In this document: positions 8,640 through 18,474 of the stretch, one piece after another
How the letters are laid out: each line of letters begins with the position of its first letter
Numbering within the stretch: the stretch's first letter is position 1
Assembly (NCBI GenBank): GCA_947498065.1
Contig: CANMIS010000002.1
Coordinates: 1 to 64,000 of the forward strand
Reading direction: 5' to 3'
Source of the DNA: an uncultured Erythrobacter sp.
Lineage (GTDB): Bacteria; Pseudomonadota; Alphaproteobacteria; Sphingomonadales; Sphingomonadaceae
DNA length: 64,000 nucleotides
Position numbers and translations under genes: made by a program
Notes under the pieces: generated by a model
Databases searched by the model: none
What the model was told of the DNA's origin: nothing
What the model saw: only the letters and a program-made list of their open reading frames with translations

Positions 8640-9236
8640 TCAGTCTGTCACGGCTTCTGGCGGCGGCGCTCGGCGCGCTGAACCAACCAGCACTTCCACC
8701 CGGCGATTGGCCGCCCGGCCCGCTTCATTCGGCGCGCCATTGGGCAGAGCGTTGGGCTCTATCGGGTTTTGCTCGCCAAAGACGATCACACGAATGCGGT
8801 CATCGGCAATGCCGTTTTCGATCAGCCAAGCGGCGACCGCCAGACCGCGCGCCTCGGAAGCGCGCTCGTTCACCGCATCGCTGCCGCCCGCATCGCTGTG
8901 CGCGCGCAGGACAATCGGCAGACCGCGCGCCACTTGCTCAGAGGCAAGCACTTCTTTGAGCGCAGCCAGAGCATCTCCGCTGAGGTCCGATCCGCCATCG
9001 GGAAAGCCAATTGTGGCGTTAAGCGGCTCCAGCGGAGCCTCCACTTCAGGCTGCTCAATATCGCTGCGCAGGATTGAGACGGGTTCTTCTTCGCCCGCGC
9101 CGTCTTCGGCATTCTCACCACCGGAGCCATCTGCAGTACTGACGTCCTCGCCTGCATCCACTTCGCCGCGCTCAGACGCGCAAGCGGATAGGCCCATCAT
9201 CAATGACGCTGCGATCAAGACTGTCGTCGTTCTCAT
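8640..9236 (-). CDS. OmpA-family lipoprotein
   Basis: A lipoprotein signal with lipobox LSAC (Cys about residue 19) is followed by an acidic, Gly/Glu-rich linker and an OmpA-like peptidoglycan-binding domain (from about residue 75: GFPDGGSDLSGDA, RAHSDAGG, NERASEARGLAVAAWL, AANRRVEVLV). It probably links the outer membrane to peptidoglycan. The ATG at 9236 is preferred over the GTG one codon upstream because AGGA sits 4 nt before it. It is convergent with cysQ. Confidence 0.85.
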   Translation of the reverse strand: MRTTTVLIAASLMMGLSACASERGEVDAGEDVSTADGSGGENAEDGAGEEEPVSILRSDIEQPEVEAPLEPLNATIGFPDGGSDLSGDALAALKEVLASEQVARGLPIVLRAHSDAGGSDAVNERASEARGLAVAAWLIENGIADDRIRVIVFGEQNPIEPNALPNGAPNEAGRAANRRVEVLVGSARRAPPPEAVTD

Positions 9237-9266
9237 CACTTCCTCGTGTACCTTTGCCCGCCCGGA

Positions 9267-11177
9267 TCAGGCCGTTTGCGGACCTGCATCGTCCTCGCCG
9301 CTGGGCTTGGAGTTTTCTTTCGCGCGCTCTTTTCCGCTCTCTTTATTGGCGCGTTTGGCCGCGTGTTCTTCCGCGCTCTTCAATGAAGGCGGAGTGAAGG
9401 AGATGATCGTATCGCCAGCGCGCGGTTCTGGCCGGGCGGCGTGGGTAAAGAACCTCAGCGTGCCGCTCTTACGCACCAGCATCAGCATGTTGGCACTGTC
9501 AGGCAAGATCTCCTGCGCGTCTTCAAAATTGAACTCGTCAGACAACTTGGTCTTGCGGAAGACCCAGCCTTGCTCTTGGCGTTCGTTCGTATCCGACACG
9601 CCAAATCCGGACTCGAACAGAGCGCGCCCGCGAATGCTCTCTGGCAGCGCGTGTTTATCATCTTCATCCGCGCTTTCGCCGAGCTGATAGACGGAATCGC
9701 GCCCCACCTCATGCGCAAATTCATTGCAGACGAGCGCATTATACGCCTCGTTATCAGTCGCCGCGACGAGCACTTGGAACGGCGCAAGGTCGAGATTGTG
9801 CTCGGTTGCCTCGTTCAAAATCTCTCCGTGGTAGAACGGCAGACCCTCGCGCCGGGCCGCGCCAAGTCTTTGCCAGCTGGGATCGACAACCATCACAGGG
9901 GTCTTGAGCGCCTGCATCTCGCGCGCGAGCGCAATCGTCCACGGGGTCGCCCCAACGATCAGCAGGCCGGGCCGCGATTCGCCTTTGACGCCCAGCAATT
10001 TCGCCGCCCATTCGACGGTAAAGCCGTGCGCAATAACGGTGATAACAACCACGGCAAAGCTAAGCCCGGTGAGCAATTGCCCGCCTTCAATCCCAAGCTC
10101 ATCCAGGCGCAGCGCAAACAGGCCAGAGATCGCCACCAGCACAATGCCGCGCGGCGCAATCCAGGCGATGAACAATCGCTCGTTCCACGGCACGGCGGTG
10201 CCCAGCAGGCTGAGCAGGACGGTGGCCGGGCGCACGAGGAAAAGCAGCGCGACCAAGAAGGCGAGCGGGCGCCAGCTGGTCTGCAGATAGGTCAGCTCCT
10301 CCCACTTCAGCGAGGCTGAGAGCAGAATGAAGATGCCCGAGACGAGGAGCACCGCAATGTTCTCTTTGAACGGGTGGATCGAGCGCAGGCTGGAGACGCC
10401 GAGGTTGGCGAGCGTGATGCCCATTACCGTCACCGCGACCAGCCCCGCTTCATGCTCAATCTTGTTCGACAGCACAAACACGCCAATCACTGCACTGAAC
10501 AGCACCGGCACTTTGAGATATTCCGGGATTGCCCCGCGCGGGAACAGGAAGGCGATCAGGCGCGCGGCCGCATAGCCGATCAGACCCGCCATGATCGCTG
10601 CAATGATCAGCGGCGGCACCACTTCGATCAGCGATGCGCCGGGACTGTCGGCGACCTTGCGGAAATATTCATAGGCGATCACCGCGCACAGCGCCCCGGT
10701 GGGATCGTTGACGATCCCCTCCCATTTCAGGATCGAGGCGGGCCGCGTCTGGATGTTGGATTGCCTCAGCAGCGGGATCACCACCGTCGGCCCGGTAACG
10801 ATCAAGATACCGCCAAACAGCACCGCGACCGGCCACACCAGGCCTGCAATGTAGTATCCTGCCGCTGCGCCCAGCGCCCAACCGATAAAGACGCCAATCG
10901 TGGCCAGACGGATCACCGCTTGGCCGGAATGCCTAAGCTCTCGGTAGTCGAGGCTGAGCCCCCCTTCGAACAGGATCAGCGCAACGCCGATGCTGACCAT
11001 CGGGTCAAGCAGATCGCCAAAGGCCGCCTCTGGGTCGATCAGTCCGGTGATCGGGCCAGCGATAAAGCCCGCGGCCAGCATCAGGACAATCGCGGGCCAG
11101 CCCGTTCGCCAAGCGACCCATTGCGCGCCGATACCGAGCACGCCGACCGTGGCGATTACAAGAGCTTGCGAGTCCAT
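9267..11177 (-). CDS. Cation:proton antiporter with C-terminal nucleotide-binding domain
   Basis: About 400 residues of hydrophobic helices with CPA-family features (LFEGGLSLDYRELR, TGPTVVIPLLRQSNI, EGIVNDPTGAL) are followed by a cytosolic Rossmann/TrkA-N-like domain (from about 405: PGLLIVGATPWTIALAREM, MVVDPSW) and a charged Lys/Glu-rich tail. This fits an NhaP/KefB-like Na+ or K+/H+ exchanger gated by a nucleotide; ion specificity cannot be read. The ATG at 11177 is chosen; a GTG lies one codon upstream. Confidence 0.88.
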   Translation of the reverse strand: MDSQALVIATVGVLGIGAQWVAWRTGWPAIVLMLAAGFIAGPITGLIDPEAAFGDLLDPMVSIGVALILFEGGLSLDYRELRHSGQAVIRLATIGVFIGWALGAAAGYYIAGLVWPVAVLFGGILIVTGPTVVIPLLRQSNIQTRPASILKWEGIVNDPTGALCAVIAYEYFRKVADSPGASLIEVVPPLIIAAIMAGLIGYAAARLIAFLFPRGAIPEYLKVPVLFSAVIGVFVLSNKIEHEAGLVAVTVMGITLANLGVSSLRSIHPFKENIAVLLVSGIFILLSASLKWEELTYLQTSWRPLAFLVALLFLVRPATVLLSLLGTAVPWNERLFIAWIAPRGIVLVAISGLFALRLDELGIEGGQLLTGLSFAVVVITVIAHGFTVEWAAKLLGVKGESRPGLLIVGATPWTIALAREMQALKTPVMVVDPSWQRLGAARREGLPFYHGEILNEATEHNLDLAPFQVLVAATDNEAYNALVCNEFAHEVGRDSVYQLGESADEDDKHALPESIRGRALFESGFGVSDTNERQEQGWVFRKTKLSDEFNFEDAQEILPDSANMLMLVRKSGTLRFFTHAARPEPRAGDTIISFTPPSLKSAEEHAAKRANKESGKERAKENSKPSGEDDAGPQTA

Positions 11178-11262
11178 CACTGGTTTCGGGTGCGCGCTAA
11201 ATCGGTCAAAATCAAGCCTTGAGACAAATACTTATAGCGCCGCGAACCTGCGCTGTGCGGCG

Positions 11263-11799
11263 TCAATCGCCTTCAAAATCCAGTAATGTGCGCACTTCGA
11301 GCCCCGCCGAGGCAAGCTTTGTCGCCCCGCCAAGGTCCGGCAAATCAATCACGAACAGCGCATGATCAATCCGTGCACCCGCCATACGCAGCAGCTTGGC
11401 TGCGGCGATGGCGGTGCCGCCGGTGGCGATCAGATCGTCGACGATCACCACATGCTCGCCCTCGCTGACGGCGGCGGGGTCCATCTCCAACCGGTCGGTG
11501 CCATATTCGAGGGCGTAATCGACACCGATGGTCTCAATCGGCAGCTTGCCCGGCTTGCGCACTGGCACAAAGCCAATGCCGAGTTCGACCGCAACCGCCG
11601 CGCCAAAGATGAAGCCGCGCGCCTCCATCCCGGCGATCTTCTGAGCCCCGCAGGCCCGCGCCATCTCTGCCAAGTGCCGCACGCTGGCCGCCAATCCTTG
11701 AGGGTGGCCGATCAGCGTGGTGATGTCGCGAAATTGGATGCCGGGCTTGGGAAAGTCTGGGACCGTGCGGATCAGCGCGCGCAGTTCTTCGGGGGTCAT
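11263..11799 (-). CDS. apt: Adenine phosphoribosyltransferase
   Basis: This 178-residue purine-salvage enzyme makes AMP from adenine and PRPP. It shows the N-terminal TVPDFPKPGIQFRDITTL, the MEARGFIFG segment and the PRPP loop VVIVDDLIATGGTA (about 117-130). Length is standard. It follows petC on the same strand, but the hairpin terminator at 11844-11892 lies between them, so it may have its own promoter. Confidence 0.96.
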   Translation of the reverse strand: MTPEELRALIRTVPDFPKPGIQFRDITTLIGHPQGLAASVRHLAEMARACGAQKIAGMEARGFIFGAAVAVELGIGFVPVRKPGKLPIETIGVDYALEYGTDRLEMDPAAVSEGEHVVIVDDLIATGGTAIAAAKLLRMAGARIDHALFVIDLPDLGGATKLASAGLEVRTLLDFEGD

Positions 11800-11843
11800 A
11801 TCCAGTTCCTCTTTATGCGCCGTGCCCGTTTGGCATAGGCCTC

Positions 11844-11892
11844 AAACGAAAAGCGCCCCGCCATCGCATGTGGATGGAGGGGCGCTGTTTCA
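11844..11892 (-). terminator. Rho-independent terminator after petABC
   Basis: AGCGCCCC (11852-11859) pairs with GGGGCGCT (11879-11886), extended inside by CCATC/GATGG. On the minus strand the stem is followed by TTTCGTTT. It closes the bc1 operon before apt. Confidence 0.75.
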
Positions 11893-11917
11893 AACATGGG
11901 GCGAGTGGCCCGTCTGC

Positions 11918-12769
11918 TTATTTCTTCTTCGGCTTGAGCCCGGCCCAAATCTGCTTCTTCGAAAGATAGGCAAGGATCGTTGCGAACAGCAGGAAGCCAA
12001 GCACTGGCCAACCGGTCTGCTTACGCTTCACCAAAGTAGGCTCAGCCGTCCAGGTCAGGAATGCAGCAACGTCAGCTGACATCTGATTGACAGTAGCCTC
12101 GGTGCCGTCGGCGTAGGTTACTTGACCGTCGATCACGATTGGCGGCGCCATCGCAATGTTCACATTGGAAAAGTACTTGTTGAAGTACAGGCCCGCTGGC
12201 GTCTCAAACTCTGGCACTGTTGCCGCGATCTCTGGATCCGCTTCACCGTAACCTGCGAGCAGCGAATAGACATAGTTTGTGCCGTCTTTGCGCGCCTTGG
12301 TCATCAAAGAGAGATCAGGCGGGATCGCATTGTTGTTGGCAGCAGCCGCAGCCACATCGTTGGCGAACGGTGATGGGAATTGATCGGTTGGCTTGCCCGG
12401 ACGTGTGGTCGTCTCACCCGTGTTCGGATCGATGCCTGGAACCGTCCAATTGGCCGCTTCCGCCTGAACTTCCGCTTCGGAATAGCCAAGCTCGCTTAAG
12501 TTACGGAATGCGACAAATTTCAGACCGTGGCACGCCGCGCAGACCTCTTTATAGACCTGATAGCCGCGCTGCAGCTGAGCATTGTCCCATTTGCCAAACG
12601 GACCCTCGAACGAGAACCCGCCTTCAGGCGCGATGGGCTTTTCCTTGAAGGCATAATAGTCAGGCTTTTCAGGCGGCGCATAGTTGATCGCACCTGGCAG
12701 CAGGGACCAGAAAAACAGGATCCCCACGATCCCTAAACCTGCAATGATCGCTCCGAGACGAATGCTCAT
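11918..12769 (-). CDS. petC: Cytochrome c1 of the bc1 complex
   Basis: This 283-residue subunit has an N-terminal hydrophobic segment for export, the c-type heme site CAACH (77-81), the later Met ligand region NIAMAPPI and a C-terminal membrane anchor ending in KKK. It carries electrons from the Rieske protein to soluble or membrane cytochrome c at the periplasmic face. It is last in the petA-petB-petC order on the minus strand, followed by a strong terminator. Confidence 0.96.
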   Translation of the reverse strand: MSIRLGAIIAGLGIVGILFFWSLLPGAINYAPPEKPDYYAFKEKPIAPEGGFSFEGPFGKWDNAQLQRGYQVYKEVCAACHGLKFVAFRNLSELGYSEAEVQAEAANWTVPGIDPNTGETTTRPGKPTDQFPSPFANDVAAAAANNNAIPPDLSLMTKARKDGTNYVYSLLAGYGEADPEIAATVPEFETPAGLYFNKYFSNVNIAMAPPIVIDGQVTYADGTEATVNQMSADVAAFLTWTAEPTLVKRKQTGWPVLGFLLFATILAYLSKKQIWAGLKPKKK

Positions 12770-12834
12770 ACGCTTAGACTTTCAACTTAAACTAGAGTTC
12801 ACTGGGCCAAACGGTTGACGTTGCCAATGGCGGA

Positions 12835-14187
12835 CTATTCGGCCGGCTGCAAGGAACCGGCTTCGCCAGCGCCTTTTGCACCCGAACTTGCGGAGTTTCC
12901 AGGAGCCGCATCATCCGATCCAAGCACCGATTCGGTGATCGAATAAGGCAGCGGCTTTGGCACTTCGATCTGGCTGACGATCGGTAGGATCACCAGGAAG
13001 TGCAGGAAGTAATAGGCCGTCGCGATCTGGCTTAGCAGCACATATGGCTGCTCTGCCGGGGCACCGCCGCAATAGGTCAGCAACGCCATGCAGGGGATAA
13101 GACCGAACCAGAAGAACTTCTTGAACATCGGACGATAGTGGCCGGAGCGAACCGGGCTCTTATCGAGCCACGGCAGGATGAACCAGACCAAGATAGAACC
13201 GAACATCGCGATCACACCCAGCAGCTTCGCCTGGATCAGAACGATACCGGTGAACGGGATCGTCAGATCGTCGGTAAAGGCACGCAGGATCGCGTAGAAC
13301 GGCAGGAAGTACCATTCCGGAACGATCAGCGCAGGCGTCGAAAGCGGGTTTGCTTCGATGTAGTTATCCGGGTGACCCAGCATGTTTGGCAGGAAGAACA
13401 CCATGAAGGTGAACGCCAGCAGGAAGATGCCGAGGCCAAAGCCGTCCTTCGCCGTGTAATACGGGTGGAACGGTACCGTATCGCTTTCCTTCTTCACTTC
13501 GATTCCCGTGGGGTTCGAAGAGCCAGGGATGTGCAGCGCCCAGATGTGCAGAATAACAACACCGGCGATCACGAATGGCAGCAGGAAGTGCAGCGAGAAG
13601 AAGCGGTTGAGCGCAGCATTATCCGGCGCAAACCCGCCCAGAAGCCAGGTTTGAAGCGATTCGCCAACCAGCGGGATCGCCCCGAACAAGCCGGTAATCA
13701 CCTTCGCGCCCCAGAAGCTCATTTGGCCCCAAGGCAGCACGTAACCCATGAAGGCCGTTGCCATCATCAGCAGGAAGATAACCACGCCCAGCAGCCAGAT
13801 CATCTCGCGCGGCGCTTTATAAGAAGAATAATAGAGCCCGCGGAAGATGTGCAGGTAGATTACGATAAAGAAGAAGCTCGCGCCGTTGGCGTGCGCATAA
13901 CGCATCAGCCAGCCAGAATTGACATTGCGCATGATGTGCTCAGTCGTCGCAAAGGCAACTTCGGTGTTGGCGGCATAATGCATCGCCAAGATAACACCAG
14001 TGATGATTTGGATCATCAGACAGAACCCGGCAAGAACACCGAAATTCCACATATAGTTGAGGTTGCGCGGCACCGGATAGCCCGCACCAACCGCATTGTA
14101 GACCAGCCGCGGCAATGGCAGCTTTTCATCAATCCACTTGGTGAAGTCGTTCTTCGGTTCGTATTGTTTTGCCCAGGCGAAGCTCAT
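12835..14187 (-). CDS. petB: Cytochrome b of the bc1 complex
   Basis: This 450-residue multi-spanning protein houses both b hemes and the Qo and Qi quinone sites. The heme-ligand helices are visible (the histidines of AMHY and [18 protein letters not shown] and ILHIWALH), as is the Qo loop [13 protein letters not shown]. It lies between petA and petC. The C-terminus carries a Gly/Ala-rich extension of about 25 residues beyond the last helix, of no evident function. Confidence 0.97.
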   Translation of the reverse strand: MSFAWAKQYEPKNDFTKWIDEKLPLPRLVYNAVGAGYPVPRNLNYMWNFGVLAGFCLMIQIITGVILAMHYAANTEVAFATTEHIMRNVNSGWLMRYAHANGASFFFIVIYLHIFRGLYYSSYKAPREMIWLLGVVIFLLMMATAFMGYVLPWGQMSFWGAKVITGLFGAIPLVGESLQTWLLGGFAPDNAALNRFFSLHFLLPFVIAGVVILHIWALHIPGSSNPTGIEVKKESDTVPFHPYYTAKDGFGLGIFLLAFTFMVFFLPNMLGHPDNYIEANPLSTPALIVPEWYFLPFYAILRAFTDDLTIPFTGIVLIQAKLLGVIAMFGSILVWFILPWLDKSPVRSGHYRPMFKKFFWFGLIPCMALLTYCGGAPAEQPYVLLSQIATAYYFLHFLVILPIVSQIEVPKPLPYSITESVLGSDDAAPGNSASSGAKGAGEAGSLQPAE

Positions 14188-14232
14188 GGCGTTCTCTCGT
14201 GAGTGTTCAGCAGATAGATCAGTTACGCAGGA

Positions 14233-14778
14233 TTACCCGACGCGGATGACCGATTCAGAGGTAAATGCGAAATCCGGGACGACCAGATTGGTTGGCGCAG
14301 GGCCTTTGCGGATGCGGCCAGCGGAATCGTAGTGGGAACCATGGCAAGGGCAGAAATAGCCGCCATATTCACCTTTGTTTTCGCCTTCAGCCGCACCCAG
14401 CGGCACACAGCCAAGGTGCGTGCAAACGCCCATGGTGACGAGGATATCTTCATTGCCCTCGCCCAGGCGGTCAGTCAGGCTTTCCTGATCGCGCAGGTCA
14501 GCAACATCGACTTCGTTCGCCTCGGCAATTTCCTCAGGCGTCAGGCGCTTCACAAACAATGGCTGTTTGCGAAAGATCGTCTTAATGCTCTGACCCGCTT
14601 CGATTGCGGAGACATCGACATCGGTGGTGCTTTCAGCAAGCACGTCAGCCGATGGAGCCATTTGGGTAACCAGCGGCAGCGCGCTAGCCGCAGCACCAAC
14701 GCCCGCGGTTGAAAGCGCTGCTACGTGAATAAAATCACGCCGCCGTACGCCCTCATTTGCTTCGTTTGCATCAGCCAT
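14233..14778 (-). CDS. petA: Rieske iron-sulfur subunit of the bc1 complex
   Basis: This 181-residue protein has a twin-arginine type N-terminus (RRRDFIHVAAL) serving as membrane anchor and the two cluster-binding boxes CTHLGC (119-124) and CPCHGSH (143-149), with Cys and His ligands intact. It transfers electrons from ubiquinol to cytochrome c1. It is the first gene of petABC; about 230 bp of non-coding DNA upstream must hold the promoter, but I could not assign -35/-10 boxes with confidence. Confidence 0.97.
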   Translation of the reverse strand: MADANEANEGVRRRDFIHVAALSTAGVGAAASALPLVTQMAPSADVLAESTTDVDVSAIEAGQSIKTIFRKQPLFVKRLTPEEIAEANEVDVADLRDQESLTDRLGEGNEDILVTMGVCTHLGCVPLGAAEGENKGEYGGYFCPCHGSHYDSAGRIRKGPAPTNLVVPDFAFTSESVIRVG

Positions 14779-15012
14779 CGTTCAAAAACCCTGTCTTCTT
14801 TGCCGCATTGGATACGTGCCCTTGCGGCGGTAACGTTGATTGTTTGTCTAGCCAGTCCAGCGGGGATTTACGCAGTCAGCGAAAGCCCAAACCTGTATTC
14901 ACCCCGTGCCGGATTACAACTCGTGCGCGCTCCTAGCCCCAATGGCCGGGGATTCCAACACTGTTTTCAGCATTGCTTGTTCGCTTTCCTGCAAGCCTAT
15001 TGCCAAACGGAC

Positions 15013-15753
15013 TCAGGGCGCAGCGATCATACTGATTTGACGCCCATAATTCGCCTCGCCGCGCTGAGACGCACGGCGATAGGAATAGTAACGCTCAGAT
15101 AGCGAAAAAGTGTCCAAATCGAGCAATTGGACGGTTTTGAGCCCAGATTTGGCGAGCCGCGCGGCGACAAAACCGGGCAAATCGAACTGCCAATGCTCAT
15201 CACGCCCGGCGGAAAAATGCCGCTCATCTTCATGCTTGAAATTGGTTTTGAAGGGCGCGTCCACCTCATAACTCGCCTGAGCGATTGTCGGGCCGATAGC
15301 GGCTGCGATGTTCTGACGCGATGCTCCTAGTGCCACCATTGCGGTGAGCGTGTTTTCCAGAACGCCGCCGACCGCGCCGCGCCACCCCGCATGGGCTGCA
15401 CCTACGACGCCAGCCTGCTGGTCCGCAAACAGGACTGGCGCGCAATCCGCCGTCACAATGCCCAGCACAATTCCGGGCGTTGACGTCACGACAGCGTCAC
15501 CCTCCGGGCGGCCAGTGGGATCATCCGCCCAGGCTTGATCGACAGTGATAACATCGGGCGAATGAACCTGATGCGGGGCGGCGAGCGCAGCTCCCTCGAC
15601 CAGAGCCTGCGCCCCCTCCAGCCGGTCCCGCGCGATGAGGGTGCTGTCACCATCTCCGCCATAGCCGAATTGGTGCGCGCCATTGGCATGTCCGAAAAAG
15701 CCGTGCGGGATACGCCCAAGCGCATCAGCCCGGGTTATATCGAACGCGCCCAC
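15013..15753 (-). CDS. pgeF: Peptidoglycan editing factor / YfiH-type laccase-domain protein
   Basis: This 246-residue protein has the family's zinc site pieces: HQVHS, TADCAPV and HAGWRG. E. coli YfiH/PgeF hydrolyses wrongly incorporated L-Ser from peptidoglycan precursors; older annotations call it polyphenol oxidase, and some relatives act on purine nucleosides. It starts with GTG at 15753, two bases after the pepN stop, so the two genes form an operon. Confidence 0.9.
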   Translation of the reverse strand: MGAFDITRADALGRIPHGFFGHANGAHQFGYGGDGDSTLIARDRLEGAQALVEGAALAAPHQVHSPDVITVDQAWADDPTGRPEGDAVVTSTPGIVLGIVTADCAPVLFADQQAGVVGAAHAGWRGAVGGVLENTLTAMVALGASRQNIAAAIGPTIAQASYEVDAPFKTNFKHEDERHFSAGRDEHWQFDLPGFVAARLAKSGLKTVQLLDLDTFSLSERYYSYRRASQRGEANYGRQISMIAAP

Positions 15754-15755
15754 GC

Positions 15756-18422
15756 TCAGCCTTCCAGACTGCGCATGACCTGTTCGGATGTGTCGCGTGA
15801 CAGGCCGGATGCGGCGGCAATGCGTTCGAGCTCAGCCTTCATCATGGCCGCGCGCTTAGGTTCGATCCGCAGCCATTTGCCCAGCGGCGAAACAAACCGA
15901 GCCGCTGTTTGCGGATTGATCGGATCAAGCGCCAGAATGAGGTCAGCGATCAAGCGGTAGCCATCACCGCTCGGATCGTGGAAACCCGCTGGATTGCCGG
16001 CAAAGGCCATATAGAGCGAGCGCACACGGTTGGGGTTCTTGATCGTGAAGTCATCATGCTCGGCCAGCGCCTTCACATGATCGATAACATCCGCATGCGG
16101 CGCCAGCGCTTGCAGCGTGAACCATTTGTCGATCACCAGATCATTGCCGGTGTAGCGATCATAAAAGGCCTTTAGCGCATCGGCCCGCTGCGGGCTTTCG
16201 ATGCCGCACAGCACCATCAGCGCGCCTTGACGGTCGGTCATATTGTCCGCTGCATCGAATTGCTGCGCCGCCATGCCGGCCGCTTGCTCTGGATCGCTCG
16301 CCGCGAGCAGTGCCAGTACCTGCGTCTTAACCTTGCGCGCGCCGCGCCCGGCGGGATCGTTAAAGCCAATCGAGGCCGTGCGCGCATAGAGCCCTTCGAG
16401 CTCACGCTTGAGCACAGTGCCAAGCGCAGTTTTCAGCGCCTCACGCTCGGCATGGATCGCGCCGGGATCAGCCAGCCGCGTACCGCTCGCCATTTGCTCA
16501 AACAAATAAGTCTCGCTCGGCAGCATCATCAGCTCGCCGCGCATATTATCGTCCAGCGCCACGTCGGTGAGGATCGCGGCCAGCGCATCGCCGATTGCGG
16601 TCTTGCCCGCTGCCCGCTGCGCCTCATCAAGCTCGCCAGAGGCCGCCGCGACGAGATGGCCGACGCTGAGCTGCTGCATCGCCTCATAACGCGCAAAGGG
16701 ATCATCATCATGCGCGGCCAGAAAACCCAGATCTTTGAGCGGCACATCATGCTCGATCACCACAGGCGCGGTGTAGCCACGATTGATCGAGACCACCGGG
16801 TCTGGCCCGACCATTGGCTGGGCAAAGCTCTGCTCACCCTCGGTAAGCACAATCAGCTGCTCCTCACCAAGCTGGCCTGTCGCGCGGCTGTGCACCGCGA
16901 CACGCAGCGGGATCGGCATGGCCTGCTTATCCGGCTGACCCGGCGTCGGCGGCACGGTTTGCGCAAGTGTCAGGGTAAGGCCATTGCTCGTAACCTCTTG
17001 GCGAACCGTCACGCGCGGCGTTCCCGCTTGGCGGTACCACAGGCGGAATTGCTCCAGATCGAGCCCAGCCCCTTCCTCGATGGATTTGATGAAATCCTCA
17101 CAGGTTGCCGCCTCGCCGTCGTGACGATTGAAATAGAGGTCGGTCCCGGCCCGGAACCGCTCTAGGCCCGCCATGCTCCGCATCATGCGGATGACTTCGG
17201 CGCCTTTATTATAGACGGTCGCGGTGTAGAAATTGCTGATTTCGCGGTAACTGTCCGGGCGGATTGGGTGCGCAAGCGGCCCCGCATCCTCGGGGAATTG
17301 CGCCGCGCGCAGGATGCGGACATCTTCGATCCGCTTCACCGCTTCGCCGCGCATATCTTGGCTGAACAGCTGATCGCGCAGGACGGTAAAGCCCTCTTTC
17401 AAGGACAGCTGGAACCAATCGCGGCAGGTGATCCGGTTACCCGACCAATTGTGGAAGTATTCATGCGCGATCACGCCCTCAACGCCGTCATAATCGGCAT
17501 CGGTGGCGGTGTCGGGATCGGCCAGCACATATTTGGTGTTGAAGACGTTGAGGCCTTTGTTCTCCATCGCGCCCATGTTGAAATCTGACACGGCGACGAT
17601 GTTGTAAAGGTCGAGGTCATACTCGCGGCCAAAGGTCTCCTCATCCCATTTCATCGAATAGTGGAGCGATGCGAGCGCATGGTCCGTACGGGCAAGGTCT
17701 TCGGCGCGGACCCAGATGTTGCACTCAACCTCGCGGCCAGACATTGTCGTGAACGGCGCAGAATTGGCAACCAGATCGCCCGCGACGAGAGCAAAGAGAT
17801 AGCTCGGCTTGGGCCATGGGTCGTGCCATTCTGCAAAATGCTGGCCATTCTCGCTTTCGCCCTCGGCCACTTTGTTGCCATTGCACAGCAGAACCGGAAA
17901 CAGGTCTTTCGGCCCGCTCATATGCACCCAATACGTGGACAGCACGTCGGGCCGGTCTGGGAAGAAGGTGATGCGGCGAAAGCCCTCCGCCTCGCATTGA
18001 GTGCACAGCATGCAGTTCGATGCGTAAAGGCCCATCAGAGTCGTATTCGCGCTCGGATCGATTTCAGTCTCGATCATGATTGTGTGGCTGTCGCCGGGCA
18101 GCGTCAGGATCAGGTCCGGCCCGTCCATCGCAAAATCGTCGACCGTCACATCGTCGATGGTAACACGCGCGGGTGTCAGGCTGTCACCATTGAGCCGTAG
18201 CTCGTTTGATGCCTCAGCAGCAGGATTGCGCTCCACCTTAAAGCTGGCCAGCACCCGTGTCTTTTCTAGGCCAAGATTAAACACGAGCTTGGTTTCAGGG
18301 AGTAGCCAAGGGAACGGCTGATAATCTGCGCGCAGGATTACCGGCGGTTCGGCAGGGACCGGCGGCGCATCGGCCAGTTGAGGGTTGCCATTTGGGGTCG
18401 AGGGGGTCGTTGCAATATCCAT
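15756..18422 (-). CDS. pepN: Aminopeptidase N
   Basis: This 888-residue M1-family zinc metallopeptidase has the exopeptidase motif GAMENKG (284-290) and the zinc motif HEYFHNWSG (320-328; HExxH form HEYFH). It removes N-terminal residues from peptides in the cytoplasm. Length matches the E. coli-type PepN with four domains. It is transcribed divergently from the epimerase gene at 18475 and runs into pgeF. Confidence 0.96.
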   Translation of the reverse strand: MDIATTPSTPNGNPQLADAPPVPAEPPVILRADYQPFPWLLPETKLVFNLGLEKTRVLASFKVERNPAAEASNELRLNGDSLTPARVTIDDVTVDDFAMDGPDLILTLPGDSHTIMIETEIDPSANTTLMGLYASNCMLCTQCEAEGFRRITFFPDRPDVLSTYWVHMSGPKDLFPVLLCNGNKVAEGESENGQHFAEWHDPWPKPSYLFALVAGDLVANSAPFTTMSGREVECNIWVRAEDLARTDHALASLHYSMKWDEETFGREYDLDLYNIVAVSDFNMGAMENKGLNVFNTKYVLADPDTATDADYDGVEGVIAHEYFHNWSGNRITCRDWFQLSLKEGFTVLRDQLFSQDMRGEAVKRIEDVRILRAAQFPEDAGPLAHPIRPDSYREISNFYTATVYNKGAEVIRMMRSMAGLERFRAGTDLYFNRHDGEAATCEDFIKSIEEGAGLDLEQFRLWYRQAGTPRVTVRQEVTSNGLTLTLAQTVPPTPGQPDKQAMPIPLRVAVHSRATGQLGEEQLIVLTEGEQSFAQPMVGPDPVVSINRGYTAPVVIEHDVPLKDLGFLAAHDDDPFARYEAMQQLSVGHLVAAASGELDEAQRAAGKTAIGDALAAILTDVALDDNMRGELMMLPSETYLFEQMASGTRLADPGAIHAEREALKTALGTVLKRELEGLYARTASIGFNDPAGRGARKVKTQVLALLAASDPEQAAGMAAQQFDAADNMTDRQGALMVLCGIESPQRADALKAFYDRYTGNDLVIDKWFTLQALAPHADVIDHVKALAEHDDFTIKNPNRVRSLYMAFAGNPAGFHDPSGDGYRLIADLILALDPINPQTAARFVSPLGKWLRIEPKRAAMMKAELERIAAASGLSRDTSEQVMRSLEG

Positions 18423-18474
18423 GGGCTCAGATTTAGGTTGATTTGCCTCAGCGTCCAGCGATTAGGTGGCGCGT

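Noticed and set aside
14725..15102. Plus-strand frame of 125 codons with a hydrophobic stretch upstream of petA
   Set aside because: It overlaps petA and pgeF antisense at both ends and has no ribosome site or recognisable domain; the hydrophobic part is probably chance.
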